A stretch of DNA of 64,000 bases from an uncultured Gemmiger sp. GTDB lineage: Bacteria > Bacillota > Clostridia > Oscillospirales > Ruminococcaceae. Shown piece after piece: positions 24,569 through 31,947 of the stretch; within the stretch, counting starts at the first letter, position 1; every line of letters starts with the position of its first letter. A program made the position numbers and the translations under genes. The DNA is taken from the NCBI GenBank assembly GCA_944388175.1, contig CALXHR010000001.1, forward strand, positions 310,001 to 374,000, written 5' to 3'. The notes below the pieces were generated by a model, which was not told the origin of the DNA, did not search any database, and was given only the letters and a program-made list of their open reading frames with translations.

Positions 24569-24597
24569 TTTACTTCACGTTACTACTGTACTATGAT
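24569..24597 (+). promoter_or_regulatory. Promoter of the candidate small RNA
   Basis: TTTACT (24569-24574), 17 bases, TATGAT (24592-24597). It lies just downstream of the palindrome at 24546-24559, so a repressor or activator bound there could affect it. Confidence 0.5.
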
Positions 24598-24603
24598 GGG
24601 GAT

Positions 24604-24697
24604 AGAAAGTCAATGCCTGCAACGCACATTGCACCGTGCATTGGCTCCTCTCTCCCTCCAAGACCTAACCGGCCCGCACACCGGTCAGGTCTTTTTT
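24604..24697 (+). ncRNA. Candidate structured small RNA or leader ending in a terminator
   Basis: Between the promoter at 24569-24597 and the terminator at 24660-24697 lies a compact stem. Outer arms CAATGC (24611-24616) and GCATTG (24638-24643) enclose inner arms TGCAA (24618-24622) and TTGCA (24629-24633). No convincing reading frame fits in the transcript. A separate promoter for the next gene lies right after the terminator, so this looks like an independent RNA of about 95 nt. It could also be an attenuator. It does not match a riboswitch class I can identify. Confidence 0.45.
24660..24697 (+). terminator. Intrinsic terminator upstream of the CPBP gene
   Basis: AAGACCT-x-ACCGG (24660-24672) pairs with CCGGT-x-AGGTCTT (24681-24693) with one mismatch, followed by a T-run to 24697. 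It ends the short transcript starting near 24604. Confidence 0.85.
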
Positions 24698-24698
24698 A

Positions 24699-24727
24699 TT
24701 GCGCCGCAGGCGGCGGTGTGCTATGAT
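24699..24727 (+). promoter_or_regulatory. Promoter of the CPBP-tadA-SDR-GNAT operon
   Basis: TTGCGC (24699-24704), 17 bases, TATGAT (24722-24727) preceded by TG at the extended -10 position. The -35 overlaps the end of the preceding terminator T-run, so the two units are tightly packed. Confidence 0.7.
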
Positions 24728-24760
24728 AAAGAAAGGAATTTGCGAACAAGGGGCGACGGA

Positions 24761-25672
24761 ATGGCTAAATCTCGGGGTGTGCGCGGCGCTGCCAGCCTGT
24801 GTGCGGTGGCCGCGCTGCTGTATCTTTTTGCGCGCGCGGTGCTGTATGCCGCCGCCAGCGGTCTGCTGGGGCTGGTGCAGCCCGGCGCCAGCCTGGCGCG
24901 GCCGGTCGGCGTCAGCGATGCGGCGCTGGCCGTGTTGCAGATTTTGATCGGGCTGGGGGCGATTTTGCTGCCGCTGTGGGGGCTGCTGCGCTTTACCCGC
25001 TTGCGGCGGGGCGACCTGCGCATCCTGCTGCCGGCGCCGTGGAGCCCGGCGTTCTGCCTGCCGGTGTTTTTAGGGGCCGCCAACGCCGCCAACCTGGCGG
25101 GCGCGCTGCTGGCCGCCCTGCTGGGAGCCGAAAGCACCAGCACCCGCCTGCCCAGCGGCGGGCCGGAGTTGTTTTTGCAGTTTATGGCGCTGTGCGTGCT
25201 GCCCGCTATAACGGAGGAATTGTTTTTCCGCGGCGCTTTGCAGGGGCTGCTGCGCCCGTGCGGCAGCGCGGCGGCAATCTTTGGCCCGGCGCTGCTGTTC
25301 TCTCTGCTGCATCTGGACCCAGTCCAAGGGTTGACGGCGCTGGTCTGCGGCGTGTTTCTGGGCTGGCTGGCCGAGCGCTCGGGCAGCATCCTGCCCGGTA
25401 TGTTGCTGCATTTTGTCAACAACAGCCTGGCGTTTTGCAACCTGTATCTGCGGCTGTACGCGCCGGGCGATCTTTCGTTTGCGTTTGAGCTGTTCGTGCT
25501 GCTGTTCTTCCCGCTGTTCAGCCTGTGGCTTTTGTACCACGCGCGCAAGCAGGGGTTCCATTTTTCGGCTGGGCTGCGCCCCGGCGTCGATGTACTGGAC
25601 GTCTTTACCAGCCCGGCCTACACGGTGACCGTGCTGTTTTTGCTGCTGTATACTGTGTTTTTGACGCATTGA
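24761..25672 (+). CDS. CPBP-family intramembrane metalloprotease-like protein
   Basis: A 303-residue polytopic membrane protein of the CPBP (CAAX protease and bacteriocin-processing) family. The family motifs are present: EELFFRGALQGLL (Glu-Glu...Arg), FSLLHLDPVQG with its His, and HFVNNSLAF near the C-terminus. About eight hydrophobic segments flank these. Bacterial members are linked to protein processing or bacteriocin immunity; substrate unknown. The ATG at 24761 has AAGGGG upstream; longer in-frame starts would overlap the promoter and terminator. It overlaps the ribosome-binding site of tadA, indicating an operon. Confidence 0.85.
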   Translation: MAKSRGVRGAASLCAVAALLYLFARAVLYAAASGLLGLVQPGASLARPVGVSDAALAVLQILIGLGAILLPLWGLLRFTRLRRGDLRILLPAPWSPAFCLPVFLGAANAANLAGALLAALLGAESTSTRLPSGGPELFLQFMALCVLPAITEELFFRGALQGLLRPCGSAAAIFGPALLFSLLHLDPVQGLTALVCGVFLGWLAERSGSILPGMLLHFVNNSLAFCNLYLRLYAPGDLSFAFELFVLLFFPLFSLWLLYHARKQGFHFSAGLRPGVDVLDVFTSPAYTVTVLFLLLYTVFLTH

Positions 25673-25679
25673 GGTGCCT

Positions 25680-26153
25680 ATGACCGACGAACAACTGATG
25701 CAGGCCGCCCTGGCCGAAGCGCGGTTGGCCGCCGCCCTGGGCGAAGTACCGGTGGGGGCGGTCGTCGCCAGGGACGGCGAGATTGTGGCCAAGGCCCACA
25801 ACCTGCGCGAAAGCGGCAAAAACGCCACCTACCACGCCGAACTGCTGGCCATTGACGCCGCGTGCAGGGCGCTGGGCGGCTGGCGGCTTTGGCAGTGCGA
25901 ACTGTTTGTGACGCTGGAACCCTGCCCCATGTGCAGCGGGGCCATCATCAACAGCCGGCTGCGGCGCGTCGTGTACGGCGCGCGGGACCCCAAGGCCGGC
26001 TGCTGCGGCAGCCTGACCGACCTGTTTGCGCTGCCGTTCAACCACCGCCCCGTGATTGAGCAGGGCCTTTTGGAAGCGGACGCCCAGGCGTTGCTGCAAA
26101 ACTTTTTTGCGCAGCTGCGCGCTAAACGCAAAAAGGCAAAGGAAGAGAACTGA
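25680..26153 (+). CDS. tadA: tRNA adenosine(34) deaminase
   Basis: TadA converts A34 to inosine in tRNA-Arg(ACG), which allows decoding of CGN codons. The 157-residue protein has the zinc cytidine-deaminase fold with HAE (His52, catalytic Glu54) and PCPMC (Cys82, Cys85). GAGGTG, overlapping the CPBP stop codon, precedes the ATG at 25680; a GTG at 25674 is a less likely start. The following SDR gene starts 1 base after its stop codon. Confidence 0.95.
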   Translation: MTDEQLMQAALAEARLAAALGEVPVGAVVARDGEIVAKAHNLRESGKNATYHAELLAIDAACRALGGWRLWQCELFVTLEPCPMCSGAIINSRLRRVVYGARDPKAGCCGSLTDLFALPFNHRPVIEQGLLEADAQALLQNFFAQLRAKRKKAKEEN

Positions 26154-26154
26154 A

Positions 26155-26895
26155 ATGCAACAGACCGTACTGATTACCGGCGGCAGCCGCGGCATCGGCG
26201 CCGCCGCCGTGCTGGCGTTCGCCCAGGCCGGGTACCGCGTCGCCTTTACCTGGCACAGCAACCAGCAGGCCGCCCGCGATGTGCTGGACCGCGCCCGGGC
26301 CGCCATGCCGGAGGGCGCGTTTTTGCCGCTGCAGGCCGACGCCGCCGACCCTGTGCAGATGCGCACCGCCGTGCAGCGCACCCAGCTGGAACTGGGCGGG
26401 CCGCAGGTGCTGGTGTGCAACGCCGGCATCGCGCTGCAAAAGCTGTTTACCGACACCACCGACGAGGACTGGCGGCGCGTGCTGGCCGTAGACCTGGACG
26501 GCGCGTTTTACGCCTGCAAGGCGGTATTGCCCGGCATGATCCGGCAGAAATACGGGCGCATCCTGCTGGTGAGCAGCATGTGGGGCCAGACCGGCGGCAG
26601 CTGCGAGGTCGCCTACAGCGCCGCCAAAGCCGGGCTGATCGGCCTGGGCAAGGCGCTGGCGAAAGAGGAAGGCCCCAGCGGCATCACGGTCAACATCGTC
26701 GCGCCCGGCGTCATCGACACCGATATGATGGCCGGCTTTACGGCCGACGACCGCGCCGCCCTGGCCGAGGAAACGCCGGTCGGGCGGCTGGGCACACCGG
26801 AGGAAGTTGCCCGCACGCTGGTGTTTTTGGCGGACAAGGCCTCCGGCTACATCACCGGGCAGGTCATCGGCCTCAATGGCGGGCTGGTCATTTAA
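26155..26895 (+). CDS. Short-chain dehydrogenase/reductase (FabG-like)
   Basis: A 246-residue classical SDR. The NAD(P)-binding Rossmann motif TGGSRGIG is near the N-terminus, NAG follows in the middle, and the catalytic Ser-Tyr-Lys appears as VSSMWGQTGG then YSAAKAG. The C-terminal block GYITGQVIGLNGG is typical of 3-oxoacyl-ACP reductases. It is a FabG paralogue outside a fatty-acid synthesis operon, so its substrate is uncertain. GGAAG lies at the end of tadA and gives translational coupling. Confidence 0.9.
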   Translation: MQQTVLITGGSRGIGAAAVLAFAQAGYRVAFTWHSNQQAARDVLDRARAAMPEGAFLPLQADAADPVQMRTAVQRTQLELGGPQVLVCNAGIALQKLFTDTTDEDWRRVLAVDLDGAFYACKAVLPGMIRQKYGRILLVSSMWGQTGGSCEVAYSAAKAGLIGLGKALAKEEGPSGITVNIVAPGVIDTDMMAGFTADDRAALAEETPVGRLGTPEEVARTLVFLADKASGYITGQVIGLNGGLVI

Positions 26896-26917
26896 GAGTA
26901 CAGGGCAGGCGAACGGT

Positions 26918-27364
26918 ATGAACATCCGCACAGTCACGCAAAACAAAAAAGACTACCTGCCGCTGCTGTTGTTGGGCGACGAGCAGGAAACCATGATCGA
27001 CCGCTACCTTGCGCGGGGCACCCTGTATGTGCTGGAGGAGGACGGCGCCGTTAGGGCGCTGTGCGTCGTCACCGACGAGGGCGGCGGCGTGCTGGAGATC
27101 AAGAATTTGGCCACCGACCCTGCCTGGCAGCGCCGCGGCTATGCCCGGGCGCTGGTAGACCATGTAGCAGACGCCGCCCGGGGACGGTTTGCTGTATTGC
27201 AGGCCGGCACCGGCGAAAGCCCGCTGACCGTCCCGTTTTATGAGGCCTGCGGGTTTTGCTATTCCCACCGGGTCAAAAACTTTTTTACCGCGCACTACGA
27301 CCACCCCATTTGGGAGGGCGGCGTGCAGCTGGTGGATATGGTGTACTACCGCAGGGCCCTGTGA
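26918..27364 (+). CDS. GNAT-family N-acetyltransferase
   Basis: A 148-residue acetyltransferase. The acetyl-CoA motif is WQRRGYARALVDHV, preceded by the beta4 strand LEIKNLATDP. The C-terminal segment FYEACGFCYSHRVKNFF is a common GNAT ending. The ATG at 26918 has only a weak ribosome-binding site, 22 bases after the SDR stop, so translation is probably coupled. It is the last gene of the operon, before a strong terminator. Substrate unknown. Confidence 0.87.
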   Translation: MNIRTVTQNKKDYLPLLLLGDEQETMIDRYLARGTLYVLEEDGAVRALCVVTDEGGGVLEIKNLATDPAWQRRGYARALVDHVADAARGRFAVLQAGTGESPLTVPFYEACGFCYSHRVKNFFTAHYDHPIWEGGVQLVDMVYYRRAL

Positions 27365-27376
27365 CCCTGAAACCCA

Positions 27377-27420
27377 AAAACGCTATGCACAGCGGCGTAC
27401 CGCTGTGCATAGCGTTTTGT
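27377..27420. terminator. Bidirectional terminator between the GNAT and NYN genes
   Basis: A perfect 15-bp stem (27381-27395 with 27400-27414), loop CGTA, A-run before and TTTT after. It serves the converging transcripts. Confidence 0.95.
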
Positions 27421-27432
27421 TTTGTAACACGC

Positions 27433-28272
27433 TTATTTGCGCTTGCCGCTGCTGCGGCACGCCGTTTTTTTTGCGCCCTGGCGGCGGGCGGCCAGCTTGC
27501 CCTCTTTGGGTTGCGGCGCGGGGCGGATGCGCACGAACTGGATGGGGTTGCCGTTGGAGAGGATGCGTTCCTCCACTTCCATTTCCGGCAGCGAGGCCAG
27601 GAACTTGTTCAAGCTCTTGGAGCCGAAGTTGCGCACGTCAAAGTCCGGGTAGCGCTTGATGAGCTGGTCCCCCACGCGGGAGGTGCGCACCCAGCCGGTG
27701 CTGTCGTCCATCTCGTCGATGAGACCGCGCACAATGCGCCCGATGGAATCGCGGTTGATGGCGGTATCGTCCCCGGCGTGGGCCAGCGCTTCGGTCTCGG
27801 CCTGCGGCGCGGCGGGGTCCTCCTCCTCGGCGCCGCCGTGGTCCAAAATCAGGTCCAGATACTTGAACTGGTCGCAGGCTTTGACAAAGGGCCCCAGCGC
27901 CTTGCTTTCGCCCATGCCGATGACCAGCTTGCCGGCTTCGCGCAGGCGGGCCGCCAGGCGGGTGAAGTCGCTGTCCGACGAGACGATGCAGAACCCGTCC
28001 AGGTTGCCGCTGTACAAAAGGTCCATCGCGTCGATAATCATGGCGGAGTCGGTCGCGTTTTTGCCGGTGGTGTAGCTGTACTGCTGGATGGGGATGATGG
28101 AGTTGTTGAGCAGGACATCCTTCCAGGTTTTCAAGCGCGCGTCGGACCAGTCGCCGTAGATGCGCTTGCAGGCCGCCACGCCAAAGGACGCCGCTTCGTC
28201 CAGAATAACCTTGACGTACTTGGGCGAGATGTTGTCGGCATCAATGAGCACCGCCAGTTTGAGATCTTCCAT
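27433..28272 (-). CDS. NYN-domain putative ribonuclease with OST-HTH/LOTUS-type domain
   Basis: A 279-residue protein. The N-terminal NYN (PIN-like) nuclease domain shows AVLIDADNIS, TDSAMIIDAMDLL and SSDSDFTRLAARLRE, with the acidic residues expected for metal-dependent RNA cleavage. After an acidic linker (about residues 150-170), a second domain resembles OST-HTH/LOTUS RNA-binding modules (SIGRIVRGLIDEM...FGSKSLNKFLASLP). The C-terminus is very basic. AGAGGTG precedes the ATG, which lies 4 bases after the stop of an rRNA-type methyltransferase, pointing to a role in RNA metabolism. Confidence 0.87.
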   Translation of the reverse strand: MEDLKLAVLIDADNISPKYVKVILDEAASFGVAACKRIYGDWSDARLKTWKDVLLNNSIIPIQQYSYTTGKNATDSAMIIDAMDLLYSGNLDGFCIVSSDSDFTRLAARLREAGKLVIGMGESKALGPFVKACDQFKYLDLILDHGGAEEEDPAAPQAETEALAHAGDDTAINRDSIGRIVRGLIDEMDDSTGWVRTSRVGDQLIKRYPDFDVRNFGSKSLNKFLASLPEMEVEERILSNGNPIQFVRIRPAPQPKEGKLAARRQGAKKTACRSSGKRK

Positions 28273-28276
28273 GGTT

Positions 28277-29407
28277 TCACCTCTTGGGCTGTTCGTAGTA
28301 CATATAGAGCTGGCAGGGGATCATGCCGTTGTAGATTTTGCGGCGGCGGGCGGCTTTTTTGCCAAAGTGCTGCTCAAACTCGGCGTCCGCTGTGATGGCG
28401 TACAGCCCCTGCCCCGGGCGCTGCTGCCAGACCTGCCCCAGCGTGCGGGCCAGCGCAGCGGCTTCGGCCGCGTCGCCCAGGCGCTCGCCGTAAGGCGGGT
28501 TGGTCAGCACCGTGGCGTTGGCGGCGGGCGTAAAGTCTTTAATATCCGCCACGGCAAAGCGGCAGCGGTCCCCTACCCCGGCCAGTTTGGCGTTGGCGTT
28601 GGCCAGCGCGACGGCGTCGGGGTCGATATCGTACCCGACGCCCGCAAACGCGGCGTCCAAACGTATCTCCGCCCGGGCTTTTTCGCGCTGCTGCGCCCAG
28701 ACTTCCGCCGGCAAAAAGGCAAAATGCTCGGCCGCAAAGCGGCGGCGCAGCCCTGGCGCGAGGTTGAGCGCTTTCTGCGCCGCTTCAATGACCAGCGTGC
28801 CGGACCCGCAGAACGGGTCCTGCACCAGGCTGTCGCGGCGCACGCGGCCCAGATCGGCAATGGCGGCGGCCAGCGTCTCTTTGATGGGCGCCAGCGTCGC
28901 GCGTTTGCGGTAACCGCGCTTGTGCAGGCCGTCGCCGGACGTATCCAGATAAATTTCCACTTCGTCCTTGCGCAGTGCAAAACGGATTTTGTACACATCG
29001 CCGCTCTCGGGCAGGGCGGTGACGCGGTGCCCCGCCAGCAGCCGCTTGACGACGGCTTTTTTGAGGATGCTCTGGCACGCCGGCACGCTGGACAGCTGGC
29101 TGGACAGGCTGGACCCCTTGACCGGGAACGCCGCGTCGGCGGGCAGCAGTTCCTCCCACGGGATCTGGTAGCAGCCGTCGAACAGCTCGTCAAAGGTCGT
29201 CGCCCTGTAGCGGGCCAGCTGCAGCAGCACGCGCTCGGCCGTGCGCAGGTTGAGGTTGGCCGCGGCGATCAGTTCCGCCCCGCCCTGAAAGGCGATGCGG
29301 CCGTCGGTGACCTGGATGTTCTGCGCGCCCAGGCGCTTGATCTCAAAATGCAGCGTGGATTCGGTGCCAAAAAAGCAGGGGGCGACCAGCGTGTAGAGTG
29401 CGGGCAT
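28277..29407 (-). CDS. THUMP-domain class I RNA methyltransferase (RlmL/YpsC-like)
   Basis: A 376-residue SAM-dependent methyltransferase, probably making N2-methylguanosine in 23S rRNA. A THUMP RNA-binding domain occupies about residues 45-155. The catalytic domain follows, with DPFCGSGTLVIEAA (SAM loop) and the active-site NPPYGERLG. The ATG at 29407 follows GAAAGGAA; seven more upstream codons are possible but not supported. The gene starts directly after the terminator of the S1-domain gene and overlaps the operon unit with the NYN gene. Confidence 0.92.
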   Translation of the reverse strand: MPALYTLVAPCFFGTESTLHFEIKRLGAQNIQVTDGRIAFQGGAELIAAANLNLRTAERVLLQLARYRATTFDELFDGCYQIPWEELLPADAAFPVKGSSLSSQLSSVPACQSILKKAVVKRLLAGHRVTALPESGDVYKIRFALRKDEVEIYLDTSGDGLHKRGYRKRATLAPIKETLAAAIADLGRVRRDSLVQDPFCGSGTLVIEAAQKALNLAPGLRRRFAAEHFAFLPAEVWAQQREKARAEIRLDAAFAGVGYDIDPDAVALANANAKLAGVGDRCRFAVADIKDFTPAANATVLTNPPYGERLGDAAEAAALARTLGQVWQQRPGQGLYAITADAEFEQHFGKKAARRRKIYNGMIPCQLYMYYEQPKR

Positions 29408-29428
29408 AGCGTTCCTTTCAAAATTCAC

Positions 29429-29473
29429 AAAAAAACTCTAACCCCGGCGGCAGAAAGCCCGTCAGGGTAGAGT
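29429..29473 (-). terminator. Terminator of the S1-domain gene
   Basis: On the minus strand ACTCTA-CCC and GGG-TTAGAGT arms form a long stem (29435-29473) followed by seven T residues. It closes the yab cluster transcript just before the methyltransferase start. Confidence 0.88.
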
Positions 29474-29528
29474 GTCTGACAAACGGCGCCGGGCGCGGCG
29501 GCCCGGCCATGTAGAAAGCGGCGTGCCC

Positions 29529-29996
29529 TTACCCGCGGCGGCGCGAATACCCGCCGCGGTGGTTTTCGGTCACGCGTTTGAGGTCGGCGATTTTTTCCTC
29601 GCTGCGGGATTTGTAGCGCGCCATCATGTCCTCAAAGCTCATCTCGCCCTGGGGGGCGGCGGGCTTGGGCTGCCAGACGCGGGGCTTTTCTTCCCGCTTG
29701 GGGCGGTGGTTGCCGGCCGGCCGCGCGCCGGCGTTCTGCGGGCGGGCGCCGCGCTCCGGCGCGGGCTGCGTGCGCTTGATGGACAGCGCAATCTTGCCGT
29801 CCGGCGCGATGGAGAGGACTTTTACCTGCACAGTCTGCCCGTCGGCAAGCACCGCGGAAAGGTCCTGCACAAACTCGTAGGAAACCTCCGAGATATGGAC
29901 CAGGCCGGTCTTGCCCTCCGGCAGAGAGACGAACGCACCGAACGGTTTGATGCCGGTGACCTTGCCCTCGACGATATCCCCAACTTGTAATGCCAA
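29529..29996 (-). CDS. S1-domain RNA-binding protein (YabR-like)
   Basis: A 155-residue protein with one S1 domain at about residues 1-72 (VGDIVEGKVTGIKPFGAFVSL, HISEVS, VKVLSIAPDGKIALSIK). A basic, Pro/Arg-rich linker and a charged C-terminus ending in RRRG follow. The start codon is TTG (29996-29994) with AAAGGGG upstream. It is the last gene of a mazG-HU-yabO-yabP-yabQ-divIC-yabR series as in Bacillus. RNA or ribosome binding is expected; the specific role is unknown. Confidence 0.9.
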   Translation of the reverse strand: MALQVGDIVEGKVTGIKPFGAFVSLPEGKTGLVHISEVSYEFVQDLSAVLADGQTVQVKVLSIAPDGKIALSIKRTQPAPERGARPQNAGARPAGNHRPKREEKPRVWQPKPAAPQGEMSFEDMMARYKSRSEEKIADLKRVTENHRGGYSRRRG

Positions 29997-30087
29997 ACTT
30001 GTGTACCCCTTTTTCTTTAAAATGTTCTATGCAGAAGGGTTGCCGCAAAGCGCCCCTGCTGAAACGTTGCCGCGCAATGTGTGGATT

Positions 30088-30372
30088 TTATTTGCCGCTG
30101 ATATCCACAAACACGCGCTCATTGGGCTTGGCGTAGCCCTGCTCGCGGGCGTACCGCTCAATGATGGCGGCTTCGCCCTGGTCCAGTGTATTGGACAGTT
30201 CGGCGTTTTCGGTCAGCTGGGTGCTGAGCTGGTTCTGCACGCTCAACAACTCCTGCTGTTTGGAGCCGATCGACACCTGATAATGGATGAGACTGACGAA
30301 CAGATACCCGCATACCGCTACAAACAGCGCTGCGATCAACCATTGCGGGAGCACCCCGCGCCGTTTATTCAT
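30088..30372 (-). CDS. divIC: Septum formation initiator, DivIC/FtsB family
   Basis: A 94-residue bitopic membrane protein. A short cytoplasmic N-terminus (MNKRRGVLPQ) is followed by one transmembrane segment (about residues 10-30), a coiled coil (QQELLSVQNQLSTQLTENAEL) and a C-terminal region with the family-typical EQGYAKPNERVFVD. It takes part in the divisome with FtsL and DivIB. The ATG at 30372 has AAAGGGGG upstream; an ATG 39 bases earlier lacks a ribosome-binding site. Its promoter lies inside the end of yabQ. Confidence 0.9.
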   Translation of the reverse strand: MNKRRGVLPQWLIAALFVAVCGYLFVSLIHYQVSIGSKQQELLSVQNQLSTQLTENAELSNTLDQGEAAIIERYAREQGYAKPNERVFVDISGK

Positions 30373-30425
30373 TTGACGGGATGCCCCCTTTCCTGCGCGC
30401 TTTCGGCGCATATTGCTACGTATAG

Positions 30426-30902
30426 CTAATTATATACTATCTTTGACGGGCTTTGCAACTGCTTTTTCGGTTTTTTTACTTTTTTTGTCACTTTTTTATG
30501 CCGGCGGTGCGGCCGGGCGCGCCGCCATACCGCGGCGCACCGCATCGCCAGGCGGCGCAGCCCGCGCCACGCCGCCCAAAACGGCCAGGCTGCCGCTTTG
30601 CCAACCAGCCCCAGCGCCCGGCGCAGCCCTTTGCGCAAAGCGCCGTACCAGGCCAGAGCGCCCGCCAGCGTGCCGGCTGCCATATACCAGCGGGCCACGC
30701 CGCTGCTGCTGACCCCGGCCGCAAAGCCGCAGACCAGCACGGCCGCCGCGGCAAAAGCCGCGATATCCCACAAAAAACAGCGCACCGGCCCGCCGCCCGG
30801 CACAAGGTCTGCCAAATCCCGCGCAGCGCCCAGCAGGCACCCCAGCCCCAGGCACCACAGGATATCCGATACCACGGCCCAGGCCGCAGGCGCCGCCGCC
30901 AT
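30426..30902 (-). CDS. yabQ: Spore cortex biosynthesis protein YabQ-like
   Basis: A 158-residue membrane protein with four hydrophobic segments in the first 95 residues and a very basic C-terminal tail. The pattern WDIAAF, ARWYMAAG and ALAWYG fits YabQ. In Bacillus, YabQ is made in the mother cell and is needed for spore cortex formation. Similarity is moderate; the position directly after yabP and before divIC strengthens the call. The ATG at 30902 lies one base after the yabP stop with no separate ribosome-binding site, so translation is coupled. Confidence 0.78.
   Translation of the reverse strand: MAAAPAAWAVVSDILWCLGLGCLLGAARDLADLVPGGGPVRCFLWDIAAFAAAAVLVCGFAAGVSSSGVARWYMAAGTLAGALAWYGALRKGLRRALGLVGKAAAWPFWAAWRGLRRLAMRCAAVWRRARPHRRHKKVTKKVKKPKKQLQSPSKIVYN
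30429..30458 (-). promoter_or_regulatory. divIC promoter inside the 3' end of yabQ
   Basis: On the minus strand TTGCAA (30458-30453), 18 bases, TATAAT (30434-30429). It overlaps the last codons of yabQ, giving the division gene expression independent of the sporulation genes upstream. Confidence 0.7.
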
Positions 30903-30903
30903 A

Positions 30904-31221
30904 CTAGCGGAACAGCCGGGCCAGCAGCCCGCCGCCGGATTGGCGGTTCTCGGCATATTGCAGGTATTCGATCTTGCCGGCGAGCTGGACCTGCCCGCTT
31001 TGCACCGAAAGTTCGCTGACCTGCAACCCCTGCCCGCCGATGGTCAGGTTGCCCAGCGGCGTTTCCAGCACGACGGCCGTTTCGTCACAGCTGACGACGC
31101 GCCCCACGCCGGTTACCGCCAGCTGGCGGCGGTCTTTGAGCGCCAGACTGTGGCTGCGCGGCGGGGTCTCTGCCGCGGCAGGGCGCACAGCGTGCGCCGG
31201 CTCGGTCCTGGTTTCCGCCAT
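30904..31221 (-). CDS. yabP: Sporulation protein YabP
   Basis: A 105-residue cytoplasmic protein of the YabP/YqfC family. The family pattern is visible: LKDRRQLAVTGVGRVVSCDE, LETPLGNLTIGGQGLQV and a glycine-rich C-terminal KIEYLQY segment. YabP is produced under sigma-E control in Bacillus and takes part in spore coat/cortex assembly. The ATG at 31221 is preceded by AAGGGAGG. It lies 60 bases after yabO, in the conserved yabO-yabP-yabQ order. Confidence 0.85.
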   Translation of the reverse strand: MAETRTEPAHAVRPAAAETPPRSHSLALKDRRQLAVTGVGRVVSCDETAVVLETPLGNLTIGGQGLQVSELSVQSGQVQLAGKIEYLQYAENRQSGGGLLARLFR

Positions 31222-31281
31222 GACAGTGTCGCCTCCCTTACGGTCCGTATACACCCATACGATATGCGCACCGGGCGGCGA

Positions 31282-31533
31282 TTATGACGGTTGGCTGATT
31301 ACTTCAAACAATTCGCGGGCCACATCTTTGCCTTTGGGTTCCTCGACCGCCAGCACGCGCACCGTGACAGGGCGGTTGCCAAAGGTGATTTCGATCGTAT
31401 CGCCGACTTTGACGGCATAGCTGGCCTTGGCCGGTTTTCCGTTGACCAGCACACGCCCGGCATCCGCGACTTCGTTGGCCAGGGTGCGCCGTTTGATCAG
31501 GCGGCTGACCTTGAGGTATTTGTCTAAACGCAT
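31282..31533 (-). CDS. rqcP: S4-domain RNA-binding protein (YabO/RqcP/HslR-like)
   Basis: An 83-residue S4 RNA-binding protein (MRLDKYLKVSRLIKRR, AGRVLVNGKPAK, VKVGDTIEI). In Bacillus the homologue YabO (RqcP) works with RqcH in ribosome-associated quality control, supporting poly-alanine tailing on stalled 50S subunits. The ATG at 31533 follows GGAGGA, immediately after the terminator of the HU gene. Size and gene neighbourhood match YabO rather than the longer stress protein Hsp15. Confidence 0.9.
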   Translation of the reverse strand: MRLDKYLKVSRLIKRRTLANEVADAGRVLVNGKPAKASYAVKVGDTIEITFGNRPVTVRVLAVEEPKGKDVARELFEVISQPS

Positions 31534-31546
31534 AGGTTCCTCCGAT

Positions 31547-31577
31547 GAAAAATACCCCATCGCCAGGGGCGACGGGG
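31547..31577 (-). terminator. HU gene terminator
   Basis: On the minus strand CCCCGTCGCC pairs with GGCGATGGGG (one G-U pair), followed by TATTTTT. On the plus strand the same position is an A-C mismatch, so the element is directional. It abuts the yabO ribosome-binding site. Confidence 0.85.
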
Positions 31578-31603
31578 CAGATACATTCCTGCAAAAGCGC
31601 TGC

Positions 31604-31876
31604 TTACTGCACAGCGTCCTTGAGAGCCTTGCCGGCCTTGAAGGCGGGCAGCTTGGAAGCCTCGATGGTGATCTCAGCGCCGGTCTGGGGGTTACGGCCC
31701 TTGCGCTCGGGGCGCTCGCGGACTTCAAACGTGCCGAAGCCGACCAGGGTGACTTTCTCGCCGTTCTTGAGCGCCGCCGTAATGGCGTTCAGGGTGGTGT
31801 TGACAGCCTGCTCGGCGTCCTTCTTGGTCAGGTTGGCCTCGTTCGCCACAGCGGCGATCAGTTCAACTTTCGTCAT
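31604..31876 (-). CDS. hup: HU-family DNA-binding protein
   Basis: A 90-residue nucleoid protein that bends and compacts DNA. The family signature [21 protein letters not shown], with the beta-arm that inserts into the minor groove, is clear (the stretch spans about residues 45-65). The ATG at 31876 has GGAGGT upstream. It sits 71 bases after mazG and is followed by its own terminator, so its mRNA is likely separate and abundant. Confidence 0.97.
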   Translation of the reverse strand: MTKVELIAAVANEANLTKKDAEQAVNTTLNAITAALKNGEKVTLVGFGTFEVRERPERKGRNPQTGAEITIEASKLPAFKAGKALKDAVQ

Positions 31877-31947
31877 GATTTGTACCTCCAAATGGAATTT
31901 ATATCTGCCAAAAGCGGCGGCGGGGAACCTCCCCCCGCGCCAGCTTG

